Origin: QNYQ01 sp964542985
Lineage (GTDB): Archaea > Thermoproteota > Thermoprotei_A > Sulfolobales > Pyrodictiaceae
Assembly (NCBI GenBank): GCA_964542985.1
Contig: CAZIWH010000068.1
Coordinates: forward strand, 1-8,773
Direction: 5' to 3'
DNA: 8,773 nt
Part shown: positions 1 through 6,757 of the stretch, one piece after another
How positions within the stretch are numbered: position 1 is the first letter of the stretch
Layout of the letters: each line of letters begins with the position of its first letter
Made by a program: the position numbers and the translations under genes
Notes under the pieces: generated by a model
The model's input: only the letters and a program-made list of their open reading frames with translations
The model's database searches: none
What the model was told of the DNA's origin: nothing

Positions 1-1260
1 CTCCGCCAGGGCGAGGAGGTCTGGCTAATCAACGCGAGGAAGAAAGCCAAGGTGCTCCAGGTAAGCATCTACATGGGCCCCGACCGCGAGGTCGTGGATG
101 AGATCCCGGCAGGCAACATTGGCGCAGCACTGGGCCTAGAGGACGCCAGGGCAGGCGAGACCGCGGTAGCAGTAGAGCTAAAGGACAAGGTGCCGCCCTT
201 CGAGAAGCTCCACTACGTCTCCGAGCCAGTGGTAACCGTGGCCATTGAGCCCAAGAACCCCAAGGATCTACCCAAGCTTATTGACGCGCTCTACAAGCTG
301 AGCGTTGAGGACCCGACGATACAGGTGAAGATAAACCAGGAGACTGGCGAGTACCTGCTCAGCGGCATGGGTCCGCTGCACATAGAGATAGCACTAACCC
401 TTCTCAAAGAGAGGTTCAACGTCGAAGTCAAGGCCAGCCCGCCGATAGTCGTATACCGTGAGACCGTCAGGGCCGAAAGCCAGGTATTCGAGGGCAAGAG
501 CCCCAACAAGCACAACAAGTTCTACATAAGCGTTGAACCACTCGACGAGGAGACCATAAAGCTGATACAGAGCGGCGAGATAAGCGAAGACCAGGACGCC
601 TACGAGCGCGCCAAGATACTCAAGGAGAAAGCCGGCTGGGACTACGACGAGGCCAAGAGGATATGGGCTATAGATGAGAACATCAACGTGTTCATAGACA
701 AGACCACCGGTGTCCAGCACCTACGCGAAGTAAAGGACACTATCATCCAGGCGTTCCGCCTAGCCATGAGAGAGGGCCCGCTGGCTAAGGAGCCTGTCCG
801 CGGCCTCAAGGTGGTGCTACACGACGCCGTGGTGCACGAGGATCCGGCCCACCGCGGCCCTGCTCAGATCTACCCTGCCGTGAGGAACGCCATCTACGCC
901 GCGATGCTAACCTCTAAGCCGACGCTCCTGGAGCCCATACAGAAGCTCGACATACGCGTACCCCAGGAGTACGTCAGCAACGTCATAGCGGTGATATCTA
1001 GGAAGCGCGGCAAGATACTCGACATGCAGGAGTACGGCGTCATGATGAGGATAATAGCCGAGATACCCGTGGCGGAGAGCTTCGACCTAGCCGCGGAGCT
1101 GCGCAGCGCCACCCAGGGCAGAGCCTTCTGGGGCACCGAGTTCAGCCGCTGGGCGCCAGTACCCGACAACATGCTAATGGATCTGGTGAGGAAGATAAGG
1201 GAGAGGAAGGGCCTACCACCGGAGCCGCCGAAGCCCGAAGACTTCATCAGCCCCTTCTAA
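1..1260 (+). CDS. fusA: Translation elongation factor 2 (aEF-2), C-terminal part, 5' end outside window
   Basis: This GTPase drives ribosomal translocation in the archaeal cytoplasm. The reading frame is open from base 1, so the gene is cut by the window edge; the GTG at 52 is internal. The visible 419 residues cover the end of domain II and all of domains III, IV and V. The G domain is missing, which fits a family length near 730-740. Domain III carries SGMGPLHIEIA. Domain IV carries HEDPAHRGPAQ, whose second His (codon 850-852) is the expected diphthamide site, and the adjacent HRG context of archaeal and eukaryotic EF-2 is intact. The C terminus has the family's GRAFWGTEFSRW-like segment and ends in ISPF. 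No intein or frameshift is seen. A weak T4 run lies 56 bases after the stop. Identity is essentially certain; only the N-terminal part cannot be judged. Confidence 0.97.
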   Translation, partial: LRQGEEVWLINARKKAKVLQVSIYMGPDREVVDEIPAGNIGAALGLEDARAGETAVAVELKDKVPPFEKLHYVSEPVVTVAIEPKNPKDLPKLIDALYKLSVEDPTIQVKINQETGEYLLSGMGPLHIEIALTLLKERFNVEVKASPPIVVYRETVRAESQVFEGKSPNKHNKFYISVEPLDEETIKLIQSGEISEDQDAYERAKILKEKAGWDYDEAKRIWAIDENINVFIDKTTGVQHLREVKDTIIQAFRLAMREGPLAKEPVRGLKVVLHDAVVHEDPAHRGPAQIYPAVRNAIYAAMLTSKPTLLEPIQKLDIRVPQEYVSNVIAVISRKRGKILDMQEYGVMMRIIAEIPVAESFDLAAELRSATQGRAFWGTEFSRWAPVPDNMLMDLVRKIRERKGLPPEPPKPEDFISPF

Positions 1261-1476
1261 GCTCCCAGCAACTACTCGCCCTTCACGCACTGGCAACGCC
1301 CCAGAGGAAGCCAGCTTTTCCCCAAAGCATTGCCTTAGTGGGAAACATCTTCTCACAGCCTTCGGCGCCGGCTTAGGGGTCAACGCTACGGAAGAACGAG
1401 AATGTGAAGGCAGTACGGCAGAGAAGCATGGAGAGTGTGGAAAACAGAGAGGGGAGCTGGATCTCGGGGCTGGGTT
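1261..1476. other. Convergent intergenic gap between aEF-2 and the exported-protein gene
   Basis: No credible gene is seen on either strand. The + strand has a T4 run at 1316-1319 that could help end aEF-2 transcription. Read on the minus strand, the stretch at 1439-1452 is pyrimidine-rich with a T4 run, a possible end for the exported-protein gene. A short ATG frame at 1429 runs into that gene's 3' end and has no support. No tRNA arms or C/D-box pattern were recognised. Confidence 0.4.
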
Positions 1477-2919
1477 CTACGGGCTGGATGCGGCACTGTG
1501 CCCTTGTAATGTGACACTGGTTGTAGTCACGTAGAACCTGTACATGTCGTCGCGCTTGGCCACAACGCCGGGCACTATCAGATATCCGCCGCTGCTGGGC
1601 ACCTCTATCGACGCCTTAGCCACGCTGTGGAGCTGTATACCTACGAAGAGCCCCGGCGGCGCCAGCGGCCACCTCGTGCCAACGGCCGTGAGTGGCGCCG
1701 TGGCATATGCAACAGCGTCTATAGAGCCGTGGGTCGACTCGCCGAAGAGTGACTGGTAGGCCCACTTCCAGTAGACCGTGTTAATGCGGAGACCTTTGAA
1801 GTAGCTGGAGTAGTCGGTTTTCTCGCCGAACTTGACCACTATGCTGTCAGGTATAGTTACCGTGTAGGATACCTGCCTAGGCGGAATGGCTGGCGTCAGG
1901 CTCTCCGAGACCGGGCCTACTGTGTCCATGTCGGGCCAGTAGTCTATGATGGCCTGGTCTATGTAGTAGCTTACGTTGACGGCGAGCCTATTAGCTTCGG
2001 GATCACAGTACCCCAGTATTGGGAAGTAGTGTGGTATGAAGGAGTCTACAACTCTGTCGGGATCAGGGAGGCAGCCTGGTGATGTGCACTCGTCGTCCCG
2101 TATTATGATTCTCCAGAGCCCGTTTGCCGGCGCCCTCACACTGGTGTAGTTCGGCGTATAGTCGAACTCGATGCTGTATTGTACCGAGCCTACGGCGACA
2201 CCATAGGCAGATATATATTCATGGTCCCAGTACTGTCCTACGTAGTACCAGTCGTGTGCTCCTTCGAGGTCGTTTCTCGTCGCGGAGTCCGGTAGGAGCC
2301 GCCCGTTTTTCACCTGCCGGATAATGCTGCTAACCTCTGTCACTGCTTTTGCTAGTGTGGCCTTGTGGAACACGATGTAGTAGGGTGCTATCTTGCCGCC
2401 CCGGTAGGTCTTGACCGGTATTATTGCCGCAGCTGCGGCTTCTACGGGTAGGCCGGGCTTGTTGTCCGCGGTGAGAGGTAGTAGGGTTAGCGGCAGCTGC
2501 GGGCCAGGCCTCATGCCGGCTAGTAGTGTGTGCAGCGGCTTGGGGCCCTGCACTAGCAGTGCTACTCCCTCGCGGAGCATGGTTGCTATAATATCAGGGT
2601 GCTTGGAGAGCAGCTTGGCGGCGCCTTTGGTTATGACGGCTATGCTGTACCCCCGGAGCCTCGAGGGGGAGGCGAGGATCGTGCTTACTGGCAGTCTAGT
2701 GGCGCCTGGCAGCTGTACGGCCGCTTTCTCTCCGCTCGTGTAGAGTATAGCTACCCTGGCAGGGATAGCTGGGCTTGCTGTTGGAGGGGCGATGGATTCT
2801 CGTGGAGTGGATGATGGGCTGTGCTGTGCGAGTGCAGCGAGGGAGAGGGCTGCGGCTAGGACGAAAAAGGATAGCAAGCCTATAGTCGGGATCCTCCTCA
2901 GCCATGACTCCTCAGCCAT
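1477..2919 (-). CDS. Unrecognised exported or membrane-anchored protein (480 aa)
   Basis: I do not recognise this protein. From ATG 2919 it begins MAEESWLRR, then a hydrophobic segment at residues 10-31 (GLLSFFVLAAALSLAALA) behind two arginines, as in a signal peptide or N-terminal anchor. A Pro/Ser/Thr-rich linker follows at about 33-54. Residues ~55-175 alternate strand-like and helix-like stretches (ARVAILYT, YSIAVITKGAA, REGVALLVQG), suggesting an alpha/beta Rossmann-like domain; this is inference. Residues ~220-470 are rich in Tyr, Trp and beta-prone segments, with three cysteines at about 278, 283 and 305 that could form a disulfide outside the cell. The frame stays open upstream to a TTG at 3006, but that would bury the signal in an unlikely 29-residue extension. 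ATG 2919 has a TATA-like element about 23 bases upstream, suiting a leaderless mRNA. It is monocistronic, convergent with aEF-2 and divergent from the CBS gene. Confidence 0.8.
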   Translation of the reverse strand: MAEESWLRRIPTIGLLSFFVLAAALSLAALAQHSPSSTPRESIAPPTASPAIPARVAILYTSGEKAAVQLPGATRLPVSTILASPSRLRGYSIAVITKGAAKLLSKHPDIIATMLREGVALLVQGPKPLHTLLAGMRPGPQLPLTLLPLTADNKPGLPVEAAAAAIIPVKTYRGGKIAPYYIVFHKATLAKAVTEVSSIIRQVKNGRLLPDSATRNDLEGAHDWYYVGQYWDHEYISAYGVAVGSVQYSIEFDYTPNYTSVRAPANGLWRIIIRDDECTSPGCLPDPDRVVDSFIPHYFPILGYCDPEANRLAVNVSYYIDQAIIDYWPDMDTVGPVSESLTPAIPPRQVSYTVTIPDSIVVKFGEKTDYSSYFKGLRINTVYWKWAYQSLFGESTHGSIDAVAYATAPLTAVGTRWPLAPPGLFVGIQLHSVAKASIEVPSSGGYLIVPGVVAKRDDMYRFYVTTTSVTLQGHSAASSP

Positions 2920-2921
2920 GA
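2894..2921. repeat. Perfect 14-bp tandem duplication across a start codon
   Basis: The unit CTCCTCAGCCATGA occurs twice head to tail (2894-2907 and 2908-2921). On the minus strand this reads TCATGGCTGAGGAG twice, so each copy supplies an ATG and a GAGGAG. The outer ATG (2919) is in frame with the signal peptide; the inner ATG (2905) is not. Because 14 is not a multiple of three, gaining or losing a copy changes the frame that follows the start. Confidence 0.95.
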
Positions 2922-2936
2922 CGAGGGCAGCGTGTA

Positions 2937-2946
2937 CCTTTATCCT
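2937..2946 (-). promoter_or_regulatory. Candidate TATA box for the exported-protein gene
   Basis: On the minus strand GGATAAAGG is centred about 23 bases upstream of ATG 2919. That is near the spacing expected if transcription starts at or close to the start codon, as in leaderless crenarchaeal mRNAs. The match to the archaeal box A is moderate and no BRE was identified. Confidence 0.35.
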
Positions 2947-3106
2947 CGGCTTGTACGAGTAATAGTTGTTGCATACTTGGAGCCCCTGTGCGGCTGCACT
3001 ATGCAAAGCACTAGAAGCTACCAGTAATAGGTCTACGCTAGGGCGGCCTCTCCATGCGTCTCTGTTGAAGTAGGGGTTGCGGCGTGTAGTGTCTATGTCG
3101 GTCCCG

Positions 3107-3148
3107 TTTTTAGGGTTCGGCAGCGCAGCTTATACTCGGCTAGGAGGG
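3107..3148 (+). promoter_or_regulatory. Candidate promoter and Shine-Dalgarno of the CBS-domain gene
   Basis: A TTTTTA box at 3107-3112 predicts a transcript start near 3135. It is followed by AGGAGGG at 3142-3148, seven bases before ATG 3156. A second AT-rich element, TTATAC at 3130-3135, would suit a leaderless transcript, but the strong ribosome-binding site favours the upstream box. The Shine-Dalgarno fixes the start codon of the gene. Confidence 0.5.
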
Positions 3149-3155
3149 AACGGCC

Positions 3156-3602
3156 ATGATTCTCCTGCTCCGTAGACGCAGGATCCCTCTTCGCGCGGAG
3201 GACATAATGACGGCTCCTCCGGTAACGGCAAAGCCAGATACCAGCATCAAGGAGGTAGCCATGCTTATGAGGAAGAACAAGGTAGGCAGCGTCCTCATAG
3301 TTGACGAGGATGGGAAGCTCCGGGGCATAGTCACTGAGCATGACCTAGTCTACGCATGCTCCGAGGGATGGCACCCGGAGAACAGGCAGGCCTGGGAGAT
3401 TATGACCGAGAATCCGATAACTGCGAGGCCCGACGAGGAGATAATAGAGGTCATAAAGAAGATGAGGGATGCCGGGATAAGACACATACCGGTGGTTGAT
3501 AAGGACGGCAAGCCGCTCGGAATGATATCCGCAAGGGACGTCCTCGACCTAGTGCTGACGCTCGCAGGCCTCGGCATAATACACGAGCTGCTTAAAGAGT
3601 AG
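3156..3602 (+). CDS. Stand-alone CBS-domain-pair protein (148 aa)
   Basis: The protein consists almost entirely of two CBS domains, a Bateman module that usually binds adenosyl ligands such as AMP, ATP or SAM and acts as an energy or metabolite sensor. CBS1 spans about residues 14-67 (EDIMTAPPVTA, then GSVLIVDEDGKLRGIVTEHDL). CBS2 spans about 79-132 (EIMTENPITA, then IRHIPVVDKDGKPLGMISARDVL). The G-hydrophobic-(T/S)-x-x-D motif ends both domains (GIVTEHD, GMISARD), and its Thr/Ser and Asp usually contact ligand ribose. The N terminus MILLLRRRR is short, hydrophobic and then strongly basic, and no catalytic domain is attached. ATG 3156 is supported by AGGAGGG seven bases upstream. The gene is convergent with the tetrapyrrole operon, so co-expression with it is not implied. 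Ligand and partner cannot be told from sequence. Confidence 0.93.
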   Translation: MILLLRRRRIPLRAEDIMTAPPVTAKPDTSIKEVAMLMRKNKVGSVLIVDEDGKLRGIVTEHDLVYACSEGWHPENRQAWEIMTENPITARPDEEIIEVIKKMRDAGIRHIPVVDKDGKPLGMISARDVLDLVLTLAGLGIIHELLKE

Positions 3603-3619
3603 CCTTTTGCACCGATTCA

Positions 3620-3635
3620 GGCTCTTTTTGGAGCC
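3620..3635 (+). terminator. Hairpin/T-run between convergent genes
   Basis: GGCTC (3620-3624) can pair with GAGCC (3631-3635) around a loop containing T5. An additional T4 run lies at 3605-3608, just after the CBS stop. Archaeal terminators are mainly T-runs, so these two tracts probably end the CBS transcript. A second 5-bp inverted repeat, TGGCC (3641-3645) with GGCCA (3657-3661), lies next to the cobA stop. Confidence 0.45.
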
Positions 3636-3662
3636 AGTAGTGGCCGTACATTATGGGGCCAA

Positions 3663-4442
3663 TTACCTTGCCTGGTTACCGTGCTCTGCTTCTTCCCCCA
3701 TCCTGCTCGGCCTTATTCGGTGCCGGAGCGCCACGACCCTGCCGAACACTATTACTGCGGGGGGCTTGACACCCGCCCTCTTGGAGGCCTCCACTATCTC
3801 GGCGAGCGGCGCCTCCACCACCCTCTGGGTTGGGAGTGTCGCATCCTGTATCACGGCCACGGGGAGGCGGGGGTCAATCCCCTCTTCTATCATCTCCTTC
3901 ACGATGTTCTCTAGGCTGCCAACCCCCATCACTATGACCAGCGTGTCAACGCTCTTCATGAGTTTGCCGTAGTATACTTGTCTCCGTTCCTTGCCTGGTG
4001 CCTCCCTGCCTGTGGCGGCGGCGAAGCTTGAGGCGACGCCGCGGCTTGTCACCGGTATGCCTGCGGCCGCCGGCCCGGCTATCACGCTGGTTATGCCTGG
4101 GACTACTTCGCACTCAACGCCGTGCTCCGCTAGGTATATGCACTCCTCTTCTCCGCGTCCGAAGACAAAGGGGTCGCCCCCGTGGAGCCTCACCACCGTC
4201 TTGCCCTCCAGGGCCTTCTCTAGGAGCAGCTTGTTTATCTCATCCTGGGTCAACGCGTGGTGGCCTGGCCTCTTCCCGGCGTATATCAGCTCGGCGCCGG
4301 GCTTGGCGTGGCTGAGCAGCTCCCGGGGTATCAGGCGGTCGTAGACTATCACGTCTGCCTCCTTGACGAGGCGGAGGGCCTTGAGCGTAACCAGCTCCGG
4401 GTCCCCGGGTCCGGCGCCGACTACGTAGACCTTGCCCACCAT
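3663..4442 (-). CDS. cobA: Uroporphyrinogen-III C-methyltransferase (SUMT)
   Basis: SUMT transfers two methyl groups from SAM to C2 and C7 of uroporphyrinogen III, giving precorrin-2 for siroheme, archaeal heme and cobalamin. The 259 residues match the single-domain family. Visible motifs are GAGPGD (9-14), VRLHGGDPFVFGRG (84-97, the SAM-binding core), VPGITS (114-119), GIPVTSRG (128-135), VMGVG (171-175) and the C-terminal PPAVIVFGRVV. The last ~20 residues form a charged tail after the domain. There is no HemD or CysG-type dehydrogenase/chelatase fusion. It starts at ATG 4442, twelve bases after the hemC stop, and is the last gene of the hemL-hemC-cobA transcript. The only upstream purine tract (GGGATGAG on the minus strand) is a weak ribosome site, so translational coupling to hemC is likely. 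Confidence 0.96.
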   Translation of the reverse strand: MVGKVYVVGAGPGDPELVTLKALRLVKEADVIVYDRLIPRELLSHAKPGAELIYAGKRPGHHALTQDEINKLLLEKALEGKTVVRLHGGDPFVFGRGEEECIYLAEHGVECEVVPGITSVIAGPAAAGIPVTSRGVASSFAAATGREAPGKERRQVYYGKLMKSVDTLVIVMGVGSLENIVKEMIEEGIDPRLPVAVIQDATLPTQRVVEAPLAEIVEASKRAGVKPPAVIVFGRVVALRHRIRPSRMGEEAEHGNQAR

Positions 4443-4454
4443 GGCTTCTCATCC

Positions 4455-5369
4455 CTACGACAGCGGTATGCCCTCCCTCCTCGCTGCAAGCCTTAGCTCG
4501 GTGGCCGCGTCCACGCCCACCTGGGCTGGCTTATCGGCGTCGCCGCGGGCTTCAACCCAGACCACCTTGGAGCCGTCGGGGGAGGCTAGGGCTGCGCGCA
4601 TGACCAGCTCGTCTCCCTCTATCTCGGCGTAGGCGCCGAGCGGCGTATGGCAGCCGCCGCCCGCGTAGGCTAGGAAGGCTCTCTCGGCTAGGGCAAGCGC
4701 CATTGTCTCTGGGTGGGCTGCGGCGCGGAGCTTGGGGAGTATGTCTAGGCGGCTGTACAGCGTGTAGACAGCTACTATCCCCTGGCCCGGGGCCGGGGGT
4801 AGCACCTCGGGCGGTATCCTCCAGTACTCCACCTCCACGCCGAGCCTCCGCACACCGGCCTCCGCCAGCACAATCGCATCATACATGCCAGCCTGTAGCT
4901 TCCTCAGCCTGGTGTCCACGTTGCCCCGGAGCGGCTTGAAGACTAGGTCGCTGCGGGCATGCCTCAGCATTGCAACGCGGCGGGCGCTGCTAGTCCCGAC
5001 GATGGCGCCCTTCGGCAGCTCCCAGAGGGTCTTCGCTTCGCTCCGCGTGACGAGTATATCATAGGGCGGGGCCCTAGGAGGGGTAGCTGCCAGCACAAGG
5101 CCCGGGGAGACCTCGCTGGGCACATCCTTGAGGCTGTGAACCGCCACGTCAGCCTTGCCCTCTAGTACTGCCAGGTTGACCTCCTTCTCGAAGACCCCCT
5201 TCCCGCCTATCATTGTGAACGGCTTATCCTGGTGGATGTCACCCCTGGTCTTTACTATCACTAGCTCGTAGTCCAGAGGTTCTCCTATCCGGGAGGCCAA
5301 GTAGTCCAGGGCCTCCCGGGTCTGGGCTAGGCTTAGCTTACTGCCCCTAGTCGCTACGCGGAGCTTCAA
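4455..5369 (-). CDS. hemC: Hydroxymethylbilane synthase (porphobilinogen deaminase)
   Basis: HemC joins four porphobilinogen units into the linear tetrapyrrole hydroxymethylbilane in the cytoplasm. The 304 residues equal the usual length. Visible motifs include RVATRGSKLSLAQ (4-16), VHSLKDVP (77-84, with the catalytic Asp82), GTSSARR (125-131), RGNVDTRL (148-155), APGQG (193-197) and GGGCHTPLGA (237-246). Cys240, the only cysteine in the protein, is the expected attachment site of the dipyrromethane cofactor. The start is a TTG at 5367-5369; its TTGA overlaps the hemL TGA stop by four bases, and a GAGG lies five bases upstream inside hemL, implying coupled translation. The TTG fits because the product then opens with the family-typical MKLRVATRGS. 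HemD, which closes the ring in the next step, is not in the window. Confidence 0.97.
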   Translation of the reverse strand: MKLRVATRGSKLSLAQTREALDYLASRIGEPLDYELVIVKTRGDIHQDKPFTMIGGKGVFEKEVNLAVLEGKADVAVHSLKDVPSEVSPGLVLAATPPRAPPYDILVTRSEAKTLWELPKGAIVGTSSARRVAMLRHARSDLVFKPLRGNVDTRLRKLQAGMYDAIVLAEAGVRRLGVEVEYWRIPPEVLPPAPGQGIVAVYTLYSRLDILPKLRAAAHPETMALALAERAFLAYAGGGCHTPLGAYAEIEGDELVMRAALASPDGSKVVWVEARGDADKPAQVGVDAATELRLAARREGIPLS

Positions 5370-6655
5370 GCCTGCCTCAGCCTCTTGAACGCCCCCTCGA
5401 GCGCTGTAAGCGTTTCCTCGACGGCCTCCCCGGTGTGAGCGCCGCTAGTGAATATTGCCTCAAGCTGGCTGGGGGCTATGAAGACGCCTAGCTTCAGTAG
5501 CTCCTCGTGGAGCCTCTGGTAGAGCTTCTTGTCGCTCTGCATTGCGTCCTCTGGGCTCCGGACAGGCCCCTTGTGGAAGAATATCTGCAGCATGCTCTCG
5601 ATATGGTTTATTGTGTAGTCTAACCCGGCCCTGCTGGCGAGGTCGTCGAGGGCCTTGGCTATCTTCTCTGCTGCCTCGCGTGCGACACGATAGGGTTCGC
5701 CGGTCTCGAGCACCTCTATCGTAGCGTAGCCGGCGGCCATGGTCACTGGGTGGGCATTGAATGTGCCGGCCTGGAACACCTTGCCAGACGGAGTGAAGTT
5801 CTCCATTATCTCCTTGTTAGCTACTATGGCTCCGACGGGGAAGCCGCCGCCTATTATCTTGCCGAGCGTCGTTATGTCGCCCTTGACACCGTAGTAGCCC
5901 TGCGCGCCGCGGAGCCCGAGCCTGAAGCCTGTGATAACCTCGTCCATTATCAGTAGGGCGCCGTAACGATCCGCTATCTCGCGGAGACCCTTGAGGAACC
6001 CGGGCTCCGGTGGTATCACGCCCGCATTCCCGGCCACTGGCTCAACTATTATTGCCGCTACTTCGTTGCCATGCTTCTTCATTATCTTCTCGACGCTGTC
6101 CAGGTCATTATACCTCGCTATGAGGGTTAGCTTTGCAACCTCCTCTGGGACTCCCTTGCTGCTCGGCACACCGTACTCCGCGGCCGCACTCCCCGCCCCG
6201 ACGAGGACAGCATCATGGGCGCCGTGGTAGCATCCATTGAACTTGACTATGTATTTGCGGCCCGTAACCCCGCGCGCCAGTCTTATGGCTGCCATCGTGG
6301 CCTCGGTGCCGCTGTTGACGAACCTTACCATGCCGCCGGGGTGGAAGTAGCTGAGTATCTTCTCGGCCAGCCTTATCTCGGCCTCGGTGGGCGTGCCATA
6401 GAGCCAGCCCCTCTCTAGCTGCCTACGTACAGCCTCCTCCACGCGGGGGTGGCGATGCCCGAGAATCAGCGGGCCATAGGCTAGGACATAATCTATGAGC
6501 CTCTCCCCGTCAACCGTGTAGAGGTAGGGGCCCTCACCCCTCTCAACGTAGAATGGATAAGGCTTCACCGCTGCACGAACGGGGCTATTCACTCCGCCGG
6601 GGAAGAGGCTCTGAGCCCTCCTCCACAGCTCAAGACTACGCGGGCCCGGCAACAC
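5366..6655 (-). CDS. hemL: Glutamate-1-semialdehyde 2,1-aminomutase
   Basis: HemL is a PLP enzyme that converts glutamate-1-semialdehyde to 5-aminolevulinate in the C5 pathway. The 429 residues are normal for the family. It shows FPGGVNSPVRA near the N terminus (18-28), GHRHP (66-70), SGTEA (115-119, phosphate binding), MDEV with Asp238 for the PLP ring nitrogen, and TTLGK with Lys266 as the Schiff-base lysine (codon at 5858-5860). The GTFNAHP stretch (297-303) replaces the bacterial GTLSGNP form. It is the first gene of the minus-strand operon and overlaps hemC by four bases. The start is the GTG at 6653-6655; a TTG follows directly, and no strong ribosome site or well-placed TATA box separates them, so the first residue is uncertain. 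HemA, its usual partner making the semialdehyde, is not encoded here. Confidence 0.97.
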   Translation of the reverse strand: MLPGPRSLELWRRAQSLFPGGVNSPVRAAVKPYPFYVERGEGPYLYTVDGERLIDYVLAYGPLILGHRHPRVEEAVRRQLERGWLYGTPTEAEIRLAEKILSYFHPGGMVRFVNSGTEATMAAIRLARGVTGRKYIVKFNGCYHGAHDAVLVGAGSAAAEYGVPSSKGVPEEVAKLTLIARYNDLDSVEKIMKKHGNEVAAIIVEPVAGNAGVIPPEPGFLKGLREIADRYGALLIMDEVITGFRLGLRGAQGYYGVKGDITTLGKIIGGGFPVGAIVANKEIMENFTPSGKVFQAGTFNAHPVTMAAGYATIEVLETGEPYRVAREAAEKIAKALDDLASRAGLDYTINHIESMLQIFFHKGPVRSPEDAMQSDKKLYQRLHEELLKLGVFIAPSQLEAIFTSGAHTGEAVEETLTALEGAFKRLRQA

Positions 6656-6757
6656 GCGTCTACCCGAACTAAACCGGTGGCTGATTCGTTGCGCGGAAAA
6701 AGGAGCTTACCCCACTACAGCCATGCCCTAGGCCCTCAGGGGGGAGGAGCCGGTGCC
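6656..6757. other. Divergent control region between hemL and the kinase gene
   Basis: About 102 bases separate hemL (leftward) from the kinase start at 6758 (rightward) and must hold both promoters. On the minus strand GGTTTAG (near 6670) and CTTTTTCC (near 6699) are the T/A-rich elements; the second would allow a short leader before hemL GTG 6655. On the + strand the candidates are CTAAACC (near 6671) and CTTACC (near 6708). None is a clean box A, so individual assignments are weak. Confidence 0.35.
6741..6749 (+). promoter_or_regulatory. Strong Shine-Dalgarno selecting the TTG start of the kinase gene
   Basis: GGGGAGGAG ends eight bases before an in-frame TTG at 6758. This is the best ribosome site in the first 100 bases of the open frame and argues against the longer GTG start at 6677, which would lie only 21 bases from the divergent hemL start. 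Confidence 0.6.

Noticed and set aside
291..720. Minus-strand open frames inside aEF-2
   Set aside because: They lie antisense to an intact, highly conserved gene, have no ribosome sites and read like codon-bias shadows.
52..1260. GTG at 52 as the start of the first gene
   Set aside because: The frame is open to base 1 and the upstream codons continue aEF-2 domain II, so this is an internal valine of a gene cut by the window.
2920..3006. 29-residue N-terminal extension of the exported protein from TTG 3006
   Set aside because: It would place a polar stretch before the signal segment; ATG 2919 has a correctly spaced TATA-like element. It stays an outside possibility.
3991..4344. Plus-strand frames opposite cobA
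   Set aside because: They are antisense to motif-complete SUMT; the compositions are Pro/Ser/Arg-rich shadows.
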